Shown: positions 43,038 through 52,050 of the stretch, in pieces
Numbering within the stretch: the stretch's first letter is position 1
Layout: every line of letters begins with the position of its first letter
Assembly: GCF_003226535.1 (NCBI RefSeq)
Contig: NZ_QKOB01000002.1
Span: 310,001 to 374,000 of the forward strand
DNA length: 64,000 nucleotides
Direction of reading: 5' to 3'
Source of the DNA: Meiothermus sp. Pnk-1
GTDB taxonomy: Bacteria; Deinococcota; Deinococci; Deinococcales; Thermaceae
The notes under the pieces: generated by a model
The model's input: the letters and a program-made list of their open reading frames with translations, nothing else
Database searches by the model: none
What the model was told of the DNA's origin: nothing
Translations under genes and position numbers: made by a program

Positions 43038-46000
43038 ATGGAGTTTAGAAAAGCGTACCCGGAAATTCCGATCGGCAACGATGCCTGCGGAATCATCGCC
43101 ATCGTCGAGAAGAGCGGGCGGCCCAGCCATGCCAATGTACAGCGGGTGCTAGAGAGCTTATACCGCATGGCTCACCGCGCCGGGTTGATCCGCGGGGAAG
43201 GCGACGGAACCGGTATCCAGACCGACCTCCCCCGCGAGCTATGGGCGGCCTATCTGGAAGAGGCCGGGATAGATGGATCCATAGCACAGAATCCGCGCTT
43301 TTTCGTGGGCCACCTGTTTGTGCCGAAAAGTGAAGGGGCTCGAGTGCAAGAGCTCCTCGACCTGTTCCGGGTGGAGGGGGCGCGGCGGGGCATCAAGCTT
43401 TTGCACGACCGCCGTGGTGATGTGACTTCCGGCGTGTTGGGGCCGGTAGGCAAACGCACGGAGCCCCTGTTCCTACAGGTTGCCGGTCTTTCTACCGATG
43501 GTGACGGCCCCTTGTGGGAGTTAGGGCTGGTGCTCGAGGAGCGCTTTCCCGTTCATGTGGTCTCGCTCTCCACCGCTTCGGTGGTGTACAAAGTGCGCGG
43601 TTCGGCGGAGATCCTCAAGCGCTACTACCCCGAACTCTCCCGGGCGGAGTTCAAGTCGGCCATCACCCTGGGGCATAACCGCTACTCCACCAACACCCTT
43701 TCCACCTTCGAGCAGGTGCAGCCCTTTGGGGTCTTGGGCCACAACGGCGAGATCAACACCATCGAGCGGCTGCGCCGTGAGAGCCGCTTTCTAGGTATCC
43801 CGCTCACGGGGGGCTCCGACTCCCAAGACTTGAACCGCCTCCTCGAGGGCCTTCTGTACCGCTTTGGCCTCTCCCTTCCGGAAGCCCTCGACCTGGTGTT
43901 TCCTCCCATCTTGGGCGAGATCAAAAACTACTCCCCGGCTCTGCAGGACCTCTACATGGCGCTGCGGCAGCGTTTTGGCCCCCTGGCCCAAGGGCCTGCC
44001 GCGCTCGTGACGCGCCATCGCGAGGAAGCGGTGTTTTGCACCGATGCGATGGGCCTGCGCCCTTTGTGGTTTATCGAGACTGAAGGGGAGCTGATCTTCT
44101 CCTCCGAGCGAGGGGTCTTCACCGCCGAGGAGTTCGTCCACGACCCGCGCCCGTTGGCCCCCGGGGAGAAGATGTACTTGCGCCTGACCATCGAGGGGGC
44201 TCGGCTTTTCCCCTTCGAGCGTCACCAGCGTTTTGTGCTCGAGGGCAACCTGGCGAAAAGCGGGGCCCTGGAGGGTTTTCGAGTGCACCTGACCGGGCCG
44301 CGCTACGACGCACCCGCACCGCTTGCGGGGGGCTCGGAGCCCCAGGTGGAAGAGCGGCCAGCTCCTCCTTCATTGGGCCTCGAGCGGGCTTTTGGCTGGG
44401 ATCGCTGGGACACTGCCTACCTCGAGGCTTTGGCCGAAACTGGCAACGAACCCATCGGCTCCTTGGGCTACGACGGGCCCTTGGCGGCTTTGAACCCGGA
44501 GAAGCCCAATCTTTCCGAGTTCTTCAAGGAGACCGTGGCCGTGGTGACTAACCCGGCCATTGACCGCGAGCGCGAGATCGAGCACTTCTCCACCCGCTCC
44601 ATCCTGGGCCGCCGGGCCTTGCCCGATGGACGCGGGGTCGGGCATGTCGAGGAGCTGCTGGTTCCCGTGCTCATCGAGGAACTGGTGGCGGCCCCCGCCG
44701 CGAAGACTGCTCCCAACCTTCGCGCGATCGCCCAAGGGCAGGGCACGTTGACCCTCGAGGAAGCCCTCTCCCGTTTCAAGCACGCGCTTTTGGTGCCTCA
44801 GTTCACCGTGGAGGAAGGCTTGCTGGCCGGGCTCAGGCGTCTGCAAGAGGCCGCCGTTCAAGCCGTGCGGGACGGAGCCGAACTGCTGGTGCTCTCCGAC
44901 CGCCACGCCTATGAGGGGGGGGTCTGGATCGACATCTACCTGGCCCTGGCTGCGGTAGGGCGTTCCCTGGAAGAGGCCCGCGACCTCGAAGGGATCAGCC
45001 TGCGCCGCCGGACCTCGATCGTGGTGCACTCCGGTGGGGTGCGCAACCTCCACGACCTAGCGGTGTGTCTGGGCCTAGGGGCCGACGCGGTGGCCCCCTG
45101 GTTGATGCAGCAAAAAGCCCTGGCCTCCGGGGGTAGCGAGGCCCTACAGAAGCTGGTGGAAGGGCTCAGAAAGGGCCTCGAGAAGGTCATCAGCACCATG
45201 GGCATTCACGAGCTACGCGGCTACGGGCGCATCTTCAGCGCGGTGGGGCTCAAGCCCGAGTTGGCGGGGTACTTCGGCATCCGGAGCTTCCTGGCCTCCG
45301 AACAGGCGGGCTATGGCTTCTCCGAGCTCGAGCGCACCCTCTTGGAGCGGGTGAGCTTCCTCACTGCCCCCAAGGTGCTGCCGGCCAAGGATTTCCGTTT
45401 CAACCCGCGCATTTACAAGACCGCCCTGGATGTGGCCGCGGGGGAAGCCCCTTACGAGCACTACCAAGAGAAAGTGCGGGGGCTCGAGCACGAATCCCCC
45501 ATCGCGGCCCGGCAGCTTTTGGCGGTGCGCTTTCCCGAGAAGAGCGCCGTAACCCCCGAGGAGGTGGACATCGGGGTAGGTGGGCACTCGTTGCCCTTTG
45601 TCATCACCGCGATGAGCTTCGGTTCCCAGGGCGAGACCGCCTTCCGCGCCTATGTAGAGGCGGCGAAGAAGCTCAACATGCTGTGCATCAACGGCGAGGG
45701 GGGCGAGATCCCCGACATGCTGGGAAAGTACACCCACTGGCGCGGCCAGCAGGTAGCCTCCGGGCGCTTCGGGGCGCACGCCTACATGCTCAACTCGGCT
45801 TCGGTGATCGAGATCAAGATCGGGCAGGGGGCCAAGCCTGGTGAGGGTGGTCACCTCCCCGGCAAGAAAGTCACCCCCAAGGTGGCTGCGGCCCGCAACG
45901 CGGTGCCCGGCGTGGACCTTATCTCGCCCTCCAACAACCACGACCTGTACTCCATCGAAGACCTGGCCCAGCTCGTCGAGGAACTCAAAACGGTGAACCC

Positions 46001-47558
46001 CAAGGCCAAGGTCTCGGTGAAGGTCCCGGTGATTCCCGGGATCGGCACCATCGCGGTGGGAATCGCCAAGGCCGGAGCCGACATCATTGCCCTCTCCGGC
46101 TTTGAAGGAGGGACCGGGGCGGCCCGTTGGCACGCCCTCAAGTACGCGGGGTTACCCGTGGAAATCGGGGTGCGCCGGGCCCACCGGGCCTTGGTTCGGG
46201 CGGGGATGCGCGACAAGGTGGAGATCTGGGCGGATGGCGGTCTGAAGACGGCCTATGACGTGCTGCGCATGGTTTTGCTGGGCGCAGACCGGGTGGGTAT
46301 GGCCACGCTGGCGATGGTCGCCATCGGCTGTACCATCTGCCGGGGGTGCCAGACCGATACCTGCCACGTGGGCATCGCCACCCAGATCGAGACGCTCGAG
46401 CAGGCCCAGGCCCACGGCCTCAAGCGCTTCGTACCGCAGGAGCCCGAGCGGGCTGTAGACCAGCTGGTGCGGTTCTTCTCGCTGAAGGGAGAGGAGCTGC
46501 GCAAGCTCGTGGCGGCGCTGGGCTTCCCGTCGCTCAAAGAGGTTCGTGGTCGGAGCGATCTGCTCTACCAGGAAGCCCATGGCGAGTCCTTAGACCTTCG
46601 CTACTTTTTCGAACCCATCAGCGAGCCGGAATGGCTGCGGGAGCGCTCGGCGCACGTGCTGCGCAAACCCCTCAACCAGCTCACCCGCACCATCACCGAG
46701 GTCGTCTCGGAAGCTTACGCCGAGGGCGGGCGGGAACTGCTGTTCCAGGAGGGTCCGGTAGGCTCCACCGATCGCGCCTTGGGGACCCACCTGGCCGGAG
46801 AGATCGCCCGTCGCAGGCTTTACGGTAAAGGCTTTGACGCTCAGGTCGAGTTGCGCTTCGACGCGGGATCGGTGGCGGGGAACGGGCTGGCCGCTTTTAG
46901 CGTGGAAGGGCTCGAGGTTCTCGTCGAAGGTGGGGCTCAGGACGGGGTGGCCAAAGGGGCTTACGGTGGCAAGGTCGTGGTGCTTAAAGGACGCAACCCC
47001 TACGGGCAGTATGTAGACGGCAGCGTGGGTAAGAGCTTCGCCTACGGGGCCATCGGCGGTACCCTGATCGTGGAGGGCATGGCCGACAGCCGCTTCTGCA
47101 TTCGGCTCTCCGGGGCTGACGTCGTGTTGGGCGGCGAGCCGGAGCGCCCGGTGCAAGACGAGTTGGGCAACCTCGCTTCTCGCGCTCAGGCCAAGGGATT
47201 CGCCTTTGAATACATGACCCGGGGCCGCGCGCTGGTGCTAGGCGATCCCGGTCCCTGGATCTGCTCGGGGATGACCGGCGGGCGGGTTTACTTGCGTTAT
47301 TGGCCGGAGATGGGCCTGAACGAGGAGGCCATGCGCCGCCGCTTGGCCAAGGGGGCTAAAGTGGTGATCCAAAAGCTCGACGAGCGAGGGGTAGCCGATG
47401 TGCGCGAGCTGATGGGGGTTTACCTATCCGTCCTCACCCAGGCCGAGCGGCACGACAAGGCGGAGCGACTCGAGCGCCTTCTCCTCGATCCTGGCTCCCA
47501 TTTCCGCATGGTGCTTCCCGCCAACCAGCAGGTTGCCCAGGAAGTGAGCACCGAGTAG
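43038..47558 (+). CDS. gltB: Glutamate synthase large subunit
   Basis: A 1506-aa enzyme that converts glutamine and 2-oxoglutarate to glutamate. A 16-residue propeptide precedes Cys17 (NDACGIIAIV), which becomes the N-terminal nucleophile of the glutamine amidotransferase domain (to about residue 400). The central and FMN-binding synthase domains follow, with PGEGGHLPGKKV near 935 and the [3Fe-4S] cysteines in CTICRGCQTDTCHVG near 1098-1112. The C-terminal domain has the GxxGG helix repeats, such as YGAIGGTLIVEG. TAGGAGG precedes the ATG. No gltD small subunit is in this window. Confidence 0.96.
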   Translation: MEFRKAYPEIPIGNDACGIIAIVEKSGRPSHANVQRVLESLYRMAHRAGLIRGEGDGTGIQTDLPRELWAAYLEEAGIDGSIAQNPRFFVGHLFVPKSEGARVQELLDLFRVEGARRGIKLLHDRRGDVTSGVLGPVGKRTEPLFLQVAGLSTDGDGPLWELGLVLEERFPVHVVSLSTASVVYKVRGSAEILKRYYPELSRAEFKSAITLGHNRYSTNTLSTFEQVQPFGVLGHNGEINTIERLRRESRFLGIPLTGGSDSQDLNRLLEGLLYRFGLSLPEALDLVFPPILGEIKNYSPALQDLYMALRQRFGPLAQGPAALVTRHREEAVFCTDAMGLRPLWFIETEGELIFSSERGVFTAEEFVHDPRPLAPGEKMYLRLTIEGARLFPFERHQRFVLEGNLAKSGALEGFRVHLTGPRYDAPAPLAGGSEPQVEERPAPPSLGLERAFGWDRWDTAYLEALAETGNEPIGSLGYDGPLAALNPEKPNLSEFFKETVAVVTNPAIDREREIEHFSTRSILGRRALPDGRGVGHVEELLVPVLIEELVAAPAAKTAPNLRAIAQGQGTLTLEEALSRFKHALLVPQFTVEEGLLAGLRRLQEAAVQAVRDGAELLVLSDRHAYEGGVWIDIYLALAAVGRSLEEARDLEGISLRRRTSIVVHSGGVRNLHDLAVCLGLGADAVAPWLMQQKALASGGSEALQKLVEGLRKGLEKVISTMGIHELRGYGRIFSAVGLKPELAGYFGIRSFLASEQAGYGFSELERTLLERVSFLTAPKVLPAKDFRFNPRIYKTALDVAAGEAPYEHYQEKVRGLEHESPIAARQLLAVRFPEKSAVTPEEVDIGVGGHSLPFVITAMSFGSQGETAFRAYVEAAKKLNMLCINGEGGEIPDMLGKYTHWRGQQVASGRFGAHAYMLNSASVIEIKIGQGAKPGEGGHLPGKKVTPKVAAARNAVPGVDLISPSNNHDLYSIEDLAQLVEELKTVNPKAKVSVKVPVIPGIGTIAVGIAKAGADIIALSGFEGGTGAARWHALKYAGLPVEIGVRRAHRALVRAGMRDKVEIWADGGLKTAYDVLRMVLLGADRVGMATLAMVAIGCTICRGCQTDTCHVGIATQIETLEQAQAHGLKRFVPQEPERAVDQLVRFFSLKGEELRKLVAALGFPSLKEVRGRSDLLYQEAHGESLDLRYFFEPISEPEWLRERSAHVLRKPLNQLTRTITEVVSEAYAEGGRELLFQEGPVGSTDRALGTHLAGEIARRRLYGKGFDAQVELRFDAGSVAGNGLAAFSVEGLEVLVEGGAQDGVAKGAYGGKVVVLKGRNPYGQYVDGSVGKSFAYGAIGGTLIVEGMADSRFCIRLSGADVVLGGEPERPVQDELGNLASRAQAKGFAFEYMTRGRALVLGDPGPWICSGMTGGRVYLRYWPEMGLNEEAMRRRLAKGAKVVIQKLDERGVADVRELMGVYLSVLTQAERHDKAERLERLLLDPGSHFRMVLPANQQVAQEVSTE

Positions 47559-47664
47559 GGAAGATGCCGACTCCCGTTCTTTTGGGGCTGCGCCGGAGAA
47601 GGGTTTGGCAGGGTTTGCTGCTGGGCAGCGGATTCCCTCACCCCAGGCCACCGGAGGGTCTTGG

Positions 47665-47880
47665 GGTAGATTCCCTTCGGGACAGCCTACGGCTGTACAC
47701 CCAGAGGTAGATTCCCCGGCGGGACGGCCTACACCCGTACGACCCCACCCCAACCCTCCCCTGCTAGGGGAGGGGGTATTAGCTTTCCTGGCTCCCGGCC
47801 TGGTCGGCTACGGTCAAGGCGAAGGGTACAGCATAAAGGGGTATGATCCCCTGCGTTTAGCGTACGACGTGCGTCATTCC
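47665..47880. repeat. Heptad/stem-loop repeat element D
   Basis: Two tandem stem-loop units: the first with ACAGCC (47682-47687) and GGCTGT (47691-47696); the second, around 47722-47737, with a decayed stem. Then the 9-bp hairpin CCCTCCCCT/AGGGGAGGG (47754-47774), a non-repeat spacer, and phased 7-bp units GCGTTTA, GCGTACG, ACGTGCG, TCATTCC (47853-47880). It occupies most of the gene-free stretch 47559-47903 and ends 10 bases before the globin promoter box. Confidence 0.75.
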
Positions 47881-47890
47881 GCATTTTTGG

Positions 47891-47896
47891 TACGAT
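47891..47896 (+). promoter_or_regulatory. -10 box TACGAT, probable leaderless promoter of the globin gene
   Basis: TACGAT is followed by seven bases and the ATG at 47904, immediately downstream of repeat D. Confidence 0.5.
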
Positions 47897-47903
47897 TGTC
47901 CCG

Positions 47904-48464
47904 ATGGACCCCTGTATTTTGCTAGAGACCCTCAAACGCCGGACGGGCTTCAATGAGGGGCACGTTCGGGTGCTGGCCGGACTAGGGCATTATATGACCC
48001 CTCTCGCCGCTGAGGTGGCTCTGGCGTTTTATGACTATTTGGGCCGCGATCCTGAGATGCGGGATATCCTCTGGGCTTCTCCAGGGAGGGTAGAGCGGCT
48101 TTACGGAAGCTTTGCGGCTTGGTATCGCGAGCTTTTTTCTGGCGTTTACGACGCCGCTTACGCTCACCGTCGTTACCGCATCGGCCTGATCCATGCCCGC
48201 CTCGGCATTACCCCTGGCTATATGGTTCCAGCGATGGGGATTGTACAGGAAATCTCCCTCGAGCACATGCGCACCGCCCTTCGTGTTGGCGAGATTTTCC
48301 CTGCGGTAGAGGCTTTCGAGAAGATCATCGCCATTGAGATTGCCCTGATTGACGAGAGCTACCTGGCGGCGCTCGAGGTCGGGTTCAAGTTGGGGGTCAG
48401 CAGCCGCGACGCACTGGTGCAAGGGGCAAGCACCTTGCTCAAGGAGGCTAGCGTGTGGTCCTAG
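47904..48464 (+). CDS. Stand-alone globin-sensor / protoglobin domain protein
   Basis: A 186-aa single-domain heme globin of the globin-coupled-sensor/protoglobin class. The signature is WYRELFSGVYDAAYAHRRYRIGLIHARLGITPGYMVPAMG, spanning residues of about 72-112, with the proximal heme histidine in IGLIHARLGI. The remaining helices agree with the Pre-A to H plan. There is no attached methyl-accepting, GGDEF or kinase domain. In the family it senses or binds O2, NO or CO. It has no ribosome-binding sequence and starts seven bases from a -10 box. The next gene is an unrelated phosphatase. Confidence 0.85.
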   Translation: MDPCILLETLKRRTGFNEGHVRVLAGLGHYMTPLAAEVALAFYDYLGRDPEMRDILWASPGRVERLYGSFAAWYRELFSGVYDAAYAHRRYRIGLIHARLGITPGYMVPAMGIVQEISLEHMRTALRVGEIFPAVEAFEKIIAIEIALIDESYLAALEVGFKLGVSSRDALVQGASTLLKEASVWS

Positions 48465-48517
48465 GGGCGGCCATAACGGTAGAAGCCCCCATTATTTTTG
48501 CTATAGGCTAGCCCGGT

Positions 48518-49306
48518 ATGATCCGCGCCATCCTTTTTGACCTGGATGAGACCCTGATCCTCGATGAGGCTGTCTGTGAGCATGCTTTTCGTGAGGCGGC
48601 CTTTGTCGCGGCGCAGCGCTACAGCCTCGACCTAGAGCGCCTTGTGCGCACCGCTAAAACCTCTGCTCAGCGGTTGTGGGCCCAAGGCCCTTACCACTCC
48701 TACGCTCTTTGCATTGGGCACAGTGCCTTGGAGGGGCTGTGGGCGGGCTACACGCAGCCCGAGGTGCAAGGGTTGCGTGAGTGGGCTCCCGGCTACCGCC
48801 TGGCCGTATGGCGCGAGGCTCTGGCCGAACAGAACGTCTCAGATGAAAACCTCCTTTTTGAACTGGTGGACACCTGGCGCACGGCTCGAGCCCTTTACCC
48901 TCGCTATCCCGAGGTGGATGCCCTGCTTTCGGCCCTATCTCCTAGGTATCGGCTTGGCCTCGTCACCAACGGGGTGCCCGACCTTCAGCGGGCGAAGATT
49001 TATGGGAGTAATCTGGCTTCCCACTTTCAGGCGGTGGCGGTCTCGGGGGAGCTGAACGTGGGCAAGCCCGATCCGAAGATCTTCGAGTGGATCTGCGCGA
49101 GGCTCGAGGTCGCCCCCGCGGAGTGCGTGATGGTTGGGGACAACCCCGAGCGCGACGTGGCTGGGGCCATCCAGGCCGGGATGAGATCGGTTTGGGTGGA
49201 TCGCGGCTTCAAGCCTCGGGACCAGCGTTACCCGGCGGATCTGGAAGTAAAAAACCTGCTCGCGATGCTGCCCTGGCTCGAGGAACTAGCTAGGCAGCAG
49301 GGCTAA
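48518..49306 (+). CDS. HAD-IA family hydrolase (YjjG-like)
   Basis: A 262-aa phosphatase. Motif I is ILFDLDETLIL (residues 5-15), motif II is LVTNGVPDLQR near 148, and motifs III/IV are GKPDPKIFEW with VMVGDNPERDVAGA near 200. The long cap between motifs I and II is helical, as in YjjG-type nucleotidases. TAGGCT lies eight bases before the ATG. The substrate is unassigned. Confidence 0.87.
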   Translation: MIRAILFDLDETLILDEAVCEHAFREAAFVAAQRYSLDLERLVRTAKTSAQRLWAQGPYHSYALCIGHSALEGLWAGYTQPEVQGLREWAPGYRLAVWREALAEQNVSDENLLFELVDTWRTARALYPRYPEVDALLSALSPRYRLGLVTNGVPDLQRAKIYGSNLASHFQAVAVSGELNVGKPDPKIFEWICARLEVAPAECVMVGDNPERDVAGAIQAGMRSVWVDRGFKPRDQRYPADLEVKNLLAMLPWLEELARQQG

Positions 49307-49354
49307 GCGATCTCAAAGGGCTCGAGCCGGTCTGTGCGGTTGACCAGCAAGTGG

Positions 49355-49451
49355 TATACGCTGTACGTCGTACGCTAAACGCAAGACGCAAAACGCTGGG
49401 GACGAGCAAAGCTCGTACACCTATTCGTATTCGTATGACGTACGACATGGG
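49355..49451. repeat. Heptad/stem-loop repeat element E
   Basis: Six phased 7-bp units (TATACGC, TGTACGT, CGTACGC, TAAACGC, AAGACGC, AAAACGC; 49355-49396), one stem-loop unit with ACGAGC (49402-49407) and GCTCGT (49411-49416) around AAA, then units TTCGTAT, TCGTATG, ACGTACG. It is the smallest complete copy and separates convergent genes. Confidence 0.75.
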
Positions 49452-49456
49452 ACAGC

Positions 49457-50038
49457 TCAGCGCAGCGCTTTGAGGGCCAGCCGGATGATCTCTTGGGTGC
49501 TGGCCTCGGGGTTTTGCTGGATGATCTGGGTCACGGCGGCGCGCACCTGGTTTTCGCGGAAGCCCAGCGTGACCAGGGCCAGCTCGGCTTCTTCGCTCTG
49601 GGGGCGGCGGAGGATGGGGCCGCCCTCGCCCATCAGGTGGGGCGGGACTTTTCCGCGGAGCTCGAGGGCGATCCGCTCAGCCAGCTTTCGCCCCACCCCC
49701 TGGGCTCCGGTAAGCAGGCGAATATCGCCGTCGGCGAGTGCGCGTGCCAGCAGGGCTGGCGATAGCGAGGAGAGCAGGTTGAGCCCCACCTTGGGTCCCA
49801 CCCCGCTCACCCCCAGCAGCATCTCAAAGAGCTCCAGCGAGCGTTCGTCGGCGAAGCCGTACAGTGAGAGGTCGTCCTCGCGCACAACGAGCTTGGTGTG
49901 TAAGGCGATCTCGCCCGCTTCGGGCAGGTTGGCAAGGGTGGTGGTGGGGCAGAAGACCTCGAGCCCGAATCCCCCCACCAGCAGAATCACGCTGGTTTCG
50001 GTTTTGCGTAGGGCGGTGCCTTTAAGATAGCGGACCAT
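49457..50038 (-). CDS. ruvA: Holliday junction branch migration protein RuvA
   Basis: A 193-aa protein that tetramerises on four-way DNA junctions and loads RuvB. It has an N-terminal OB fold (MVRYLKGTALRKTETSVIL), tandem helix-hairpin-helix motifs (LLGVSGVGPKVGLNLLSSL near 76 and LTGAQGVGRKLAERIALELRG near 108), a flexible linker and the C-terminal RuvB-binding helices near 145-193. It lies 11 bases after the hydratase gene. RuvB is not in this window. Confidence 0.95.
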   Translation of the reverse strand: MVRYLKGTALRKTETSVILLVGGFGLEVFCPTTTLANLPEAGEIALHTKLVVREDDLSLYGFADERSLELFEMLLGVSGVGPKVGLNLLSSLSPALLARALADGDIRLLTGAQGVGRKLAERIALELRGKVPPHLMGEGGPILRRPQSEEAELALVTLGFRENQVRAAVTQIIQQNPEASTQEIIRLALKALR

Positions 50039-50049
50039 AGAGGTGTATC

Positions 50050-50820
50050 CTACCTACCGCTGAATTTAGCCGCTCGCTTCTCGTAGAAGGCTTGCACCCC
50101 CTCTTTGTGATCCAGGGTACGGCCTGCGACCTCTTGCAGCAGGGCTTCATACTCGAGCATCTCCTCGAGCGTAGCCCCTGCACTCCGCCTGAGGGCCCGC
50201 TTGATGAGGCCGTAGGTCTTGGTGGGGCCGCTGGCGAGTTCGGCGGCGAGTTTACCCACCTCCTCGGCCAGTTGCTCGGCGGGCACGACCCGGTTCACCA
50301 GGCCTAGGGCCAAGGCTTGCTCGGCGGTGAGGCGAGGGGAAAGGGCCTCGAGCTCGAAGGCCTTGGCGTACCCGACGATGCGGGGCAGGTGGTAGTTCAT
50401 CCCGGCGTCGGGGATCAGGCCGATCTTGCTGAAGCCGGTGGTGAAGACCGCATCCGAGGCGGCAATACGCAGATCGCAGGCCAGCGCCAGCGACATTCCC
50501 GCCCCGGCGGCAGCCCCGTGTATGGCTGCGATGACCGGTTTTTCCAAGGCGGTGATGTTTTCCACCACTGCGGTGTAGTTTCGCAAATGGGCTTTGTAGG
50601 AGACAGTTTGGCCAGCAAACTCGCGTAAATCTTGACCCGAGCAGAACCCCCGCCCTGCCCCCCGCAGCACCACTACCCGCACCTCGGGGGCGCTGGCTTC
50701 TTTGTGGAAGGCTTTAGCCAGAGCTTGCAGCATCTCGGTGGTGAAGGCGTTGATGGCCTCAGGGCGGTTTAGGGTTAGGGTGAGAACGCCCTCTTGTAGT
50801 TGTGAAAGCAGTACGCTCAT
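50050..50820 (-). CDS. Enoyl-CoA hydratase/isomerase family, PaaG-like
   Basis: A 256-aa crotonase-fold enzyme. Oxyanion-hole segments are GRGFCSGQDLREFA near 58 and IHGAAAGAGMSLALACD near 104. In the second catalytic position it has an aspartate, IGLIPDAGMNYHLPR near 132, instead of the glutamate pair of hydratases. That pattern matches PaaG, which isomerises 1,2-epoxyphenylacetyl-CoA, but a general isomerase role is also possible. It follows the PaaF-like gene by six bases, so the two act together. Confidence 0.87.
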   Translation of the reverse strand: MSVLLSQLQEGVLTLTLNRPEAINAFTTEMLQALAKAFHKEASAPEVRVVVLRGAGRGFCSGQDLREFAGQTVSYKAHLRNYTAVVENITALEKPVIAAIHGAAAGAGMSLALACDLRIAASDAVFTTGFSKIGLIPDAGMNYHLPRIVGYAKAFELEALSPRLTAEQALALGLVNRVVPAEQLAEEVGKLAAELASGPTKTYGLIKRALRRSAGATLEEMLEYEALLQEVAGRTLDHKEGVQAFYEKRAAKFSGR

Positions 50821-50826
50821 GGCTTT

Positions 50827-51597
50827 TCACTTTCCTTTCCAAACCGGCTTGCGCTTCTCGACAAAGGCAGTGGTTCCCTCCTGCTTGTCTTCGCTGCCAA
50901 AGGCGATCAGGAACTGGCTGCGCTCGTAGGCCAGGCCGTGTTCAAGCGGGAGATCCTGTGCGCGGTTGACGGCGTCTTTAGCGAGCTGGGCGGCCAAAGG
51001 AGCGCGGGAGGCTACCAGGTTGCCCAGCTCGAGGGCTTCCTCGAGGTATAACTCGACGGGAACCACCTTGTTCACCAACCCCATCCGGTAGGCTTCCCAG
51101 GCGCTTAAGACCCGCCCGGCCAGCACGGTCTCCATGGCCCAATATTTGCCGATCTGGCGGGTCAGGCGCTGGGTTCCGCCGGCGCCGGGGATGATGCCTA
51201 GGTTGATCTCGGGCTGGGCAAAGCGGGCCGTCTCCGAGGCCACGATCAGGTCGCAGAGCATGGCCAGCTCGCAGCCACCGCCATAAGCAAACCCCGATAC
51301 TGCTGCGATTAGGGGTTTCTTAGCCCGCCGCAGTATCTCGTACTGGTCGGCCCGCAGGCCCCGCATTAGCTCGGGGAGCGAGGTCTGCTGGAACTCGGCG
51401 ATGTCCGCTCCGGCGGCGAAGGCCCGCTCGTTGCCGGTGAGGACCATGGCCCTGATCTCGCTGTCCTGCTCGAACGCACTCACGGCCTGACCGATCTCGC
51501 CGAGGGTTGCGGTATTGATCGCGTTGAGCTGCTGAGGTCGGTTGAGGCGGATCAGCCCAACTTTTCCATGGGTTTCGACGAGGATGTTTTCGTACAT
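50827..51597 (-). CDS. Enoyl-CoA hydratase, PaaF-like
   Basis: A 256-aa crotonase with both catalytic glutamates visible: GGGCELAMLCD near 110 and PEINLGIIPGAGGTQRL near 130. The oxyanion segment is ERAFAAGADIAEFQQ near 58. It hydrates trans-2-enoyl-CoA in beta-oxidation or phenylacetate breakdown; pairing with the PaaG-like gene favours the latter or a lipid/aromatic acid route, but no other phenylacetate genes lie here. GGGAG precedes the ATG. Confidence 0.9.
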   Translation of the reverse strand: MYENILVETHGKVGLIRLNRPQQLNAINTATLGEIGQAVSAFEQDSEIRAMVLTGNERAFAAGADIAEFQQTSLPELMRGLRADQYEILRRAKKPLIAAVSGFAYGGGCELAMLCDLIVASETARFAQPEINLGIIPGAGGTQRLTRQIGKYWAMETVLAGRVLSAWEAYRMGLVNKVVPVELYLEEALELGNLVASRAPLAAQLAKDAVNRAQDLPLEHGLAYERSQFLIAFGSEDKQEGTTAFVEKRKPVWKGK

Positions 51598-51635
51598 GGA
51601 ATGCTCCCGCGTTCGTCCTACGCCTCAATGCAGGG

Positions 51636-51968
51636 CTACTTCATCCGCTCTTCGCTGAAGCGCTGGCCCTCCCACACGTCAATGAAAGCCGTTCCGGCGT
51701 GGAGCTTGGCCTTGTGGGGGACTCCCGCAGGGATATGGTAGTAATCACCCTTTTTGAAGGTTTGGTGCTGGCCGTCAATCCAAAACTCCACCACGCCCTC
51801 GAGCACCACCCCCCACTGTCCCTCATGGGCGTGCTCGGGTACCTCGGTCTCCTGGGGTACGTAGCCGAAGCCGATCTGCCCCCCCTGTCCCGAGATCACC
51901 GGTATATCCATCCCTGGCCACAGGGTTACCTGTTTGAACTTCGCGAACCACTCCGGGAATACCTGCAT
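51636..51968 (-). CDS. Cupin-domain protein
   Basis: A 110-aa single-cupin protein. The two metal motifs are PEHAHEGQWGVVLEGVVEF (HxH...E, near residues 44-62) and HIPAGVPHKAKLHAG (near 77). No second domain is present. Small cupins of this kind may be sugar/aminoacid dioxygenases or ligand-binding proteins; the reaction is unknown. GAGGTG lies six bases before the ATG at 51968, so that start is preferred to a GTG three codons upstream. Confidence 0.85.
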   Translation of the reverse strand: MQVFPEWFAKFKQVTLWPGMDIPVISGQGGQIGFGYVPQETEVPEHAHEGQWGVVLEGVVEFWIDGQHQTFKKGDYYHIPAGVPHKAKLHAGTAFIDVWEGQRFSEERMK

Positions 51969-52009
51969 GGCTCTCACCTCGCCCCTAGCTTATCAACCGG
52001 AGCTTGGCT

Positions 52010-52039
52010 TTGCGTTGGGAGAATCTTTCGTGTTATCCT
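52010..52039 (+). promoter_or_regulatory. Promoter of lysC (TTGCGT, 18 bases, TATCCT)
   Basis: -35 TTGCGT at 52010-52015 and -10 TATCCT at 52034-52039 with 18 bases between. The ATG at 52051 is 11 bases past the -10, so the leader is only a few bases and carries no ribosome-binding sequence. Confidence 0.55.
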
Positions 52040-52050
52040 TCACAGCTAAT

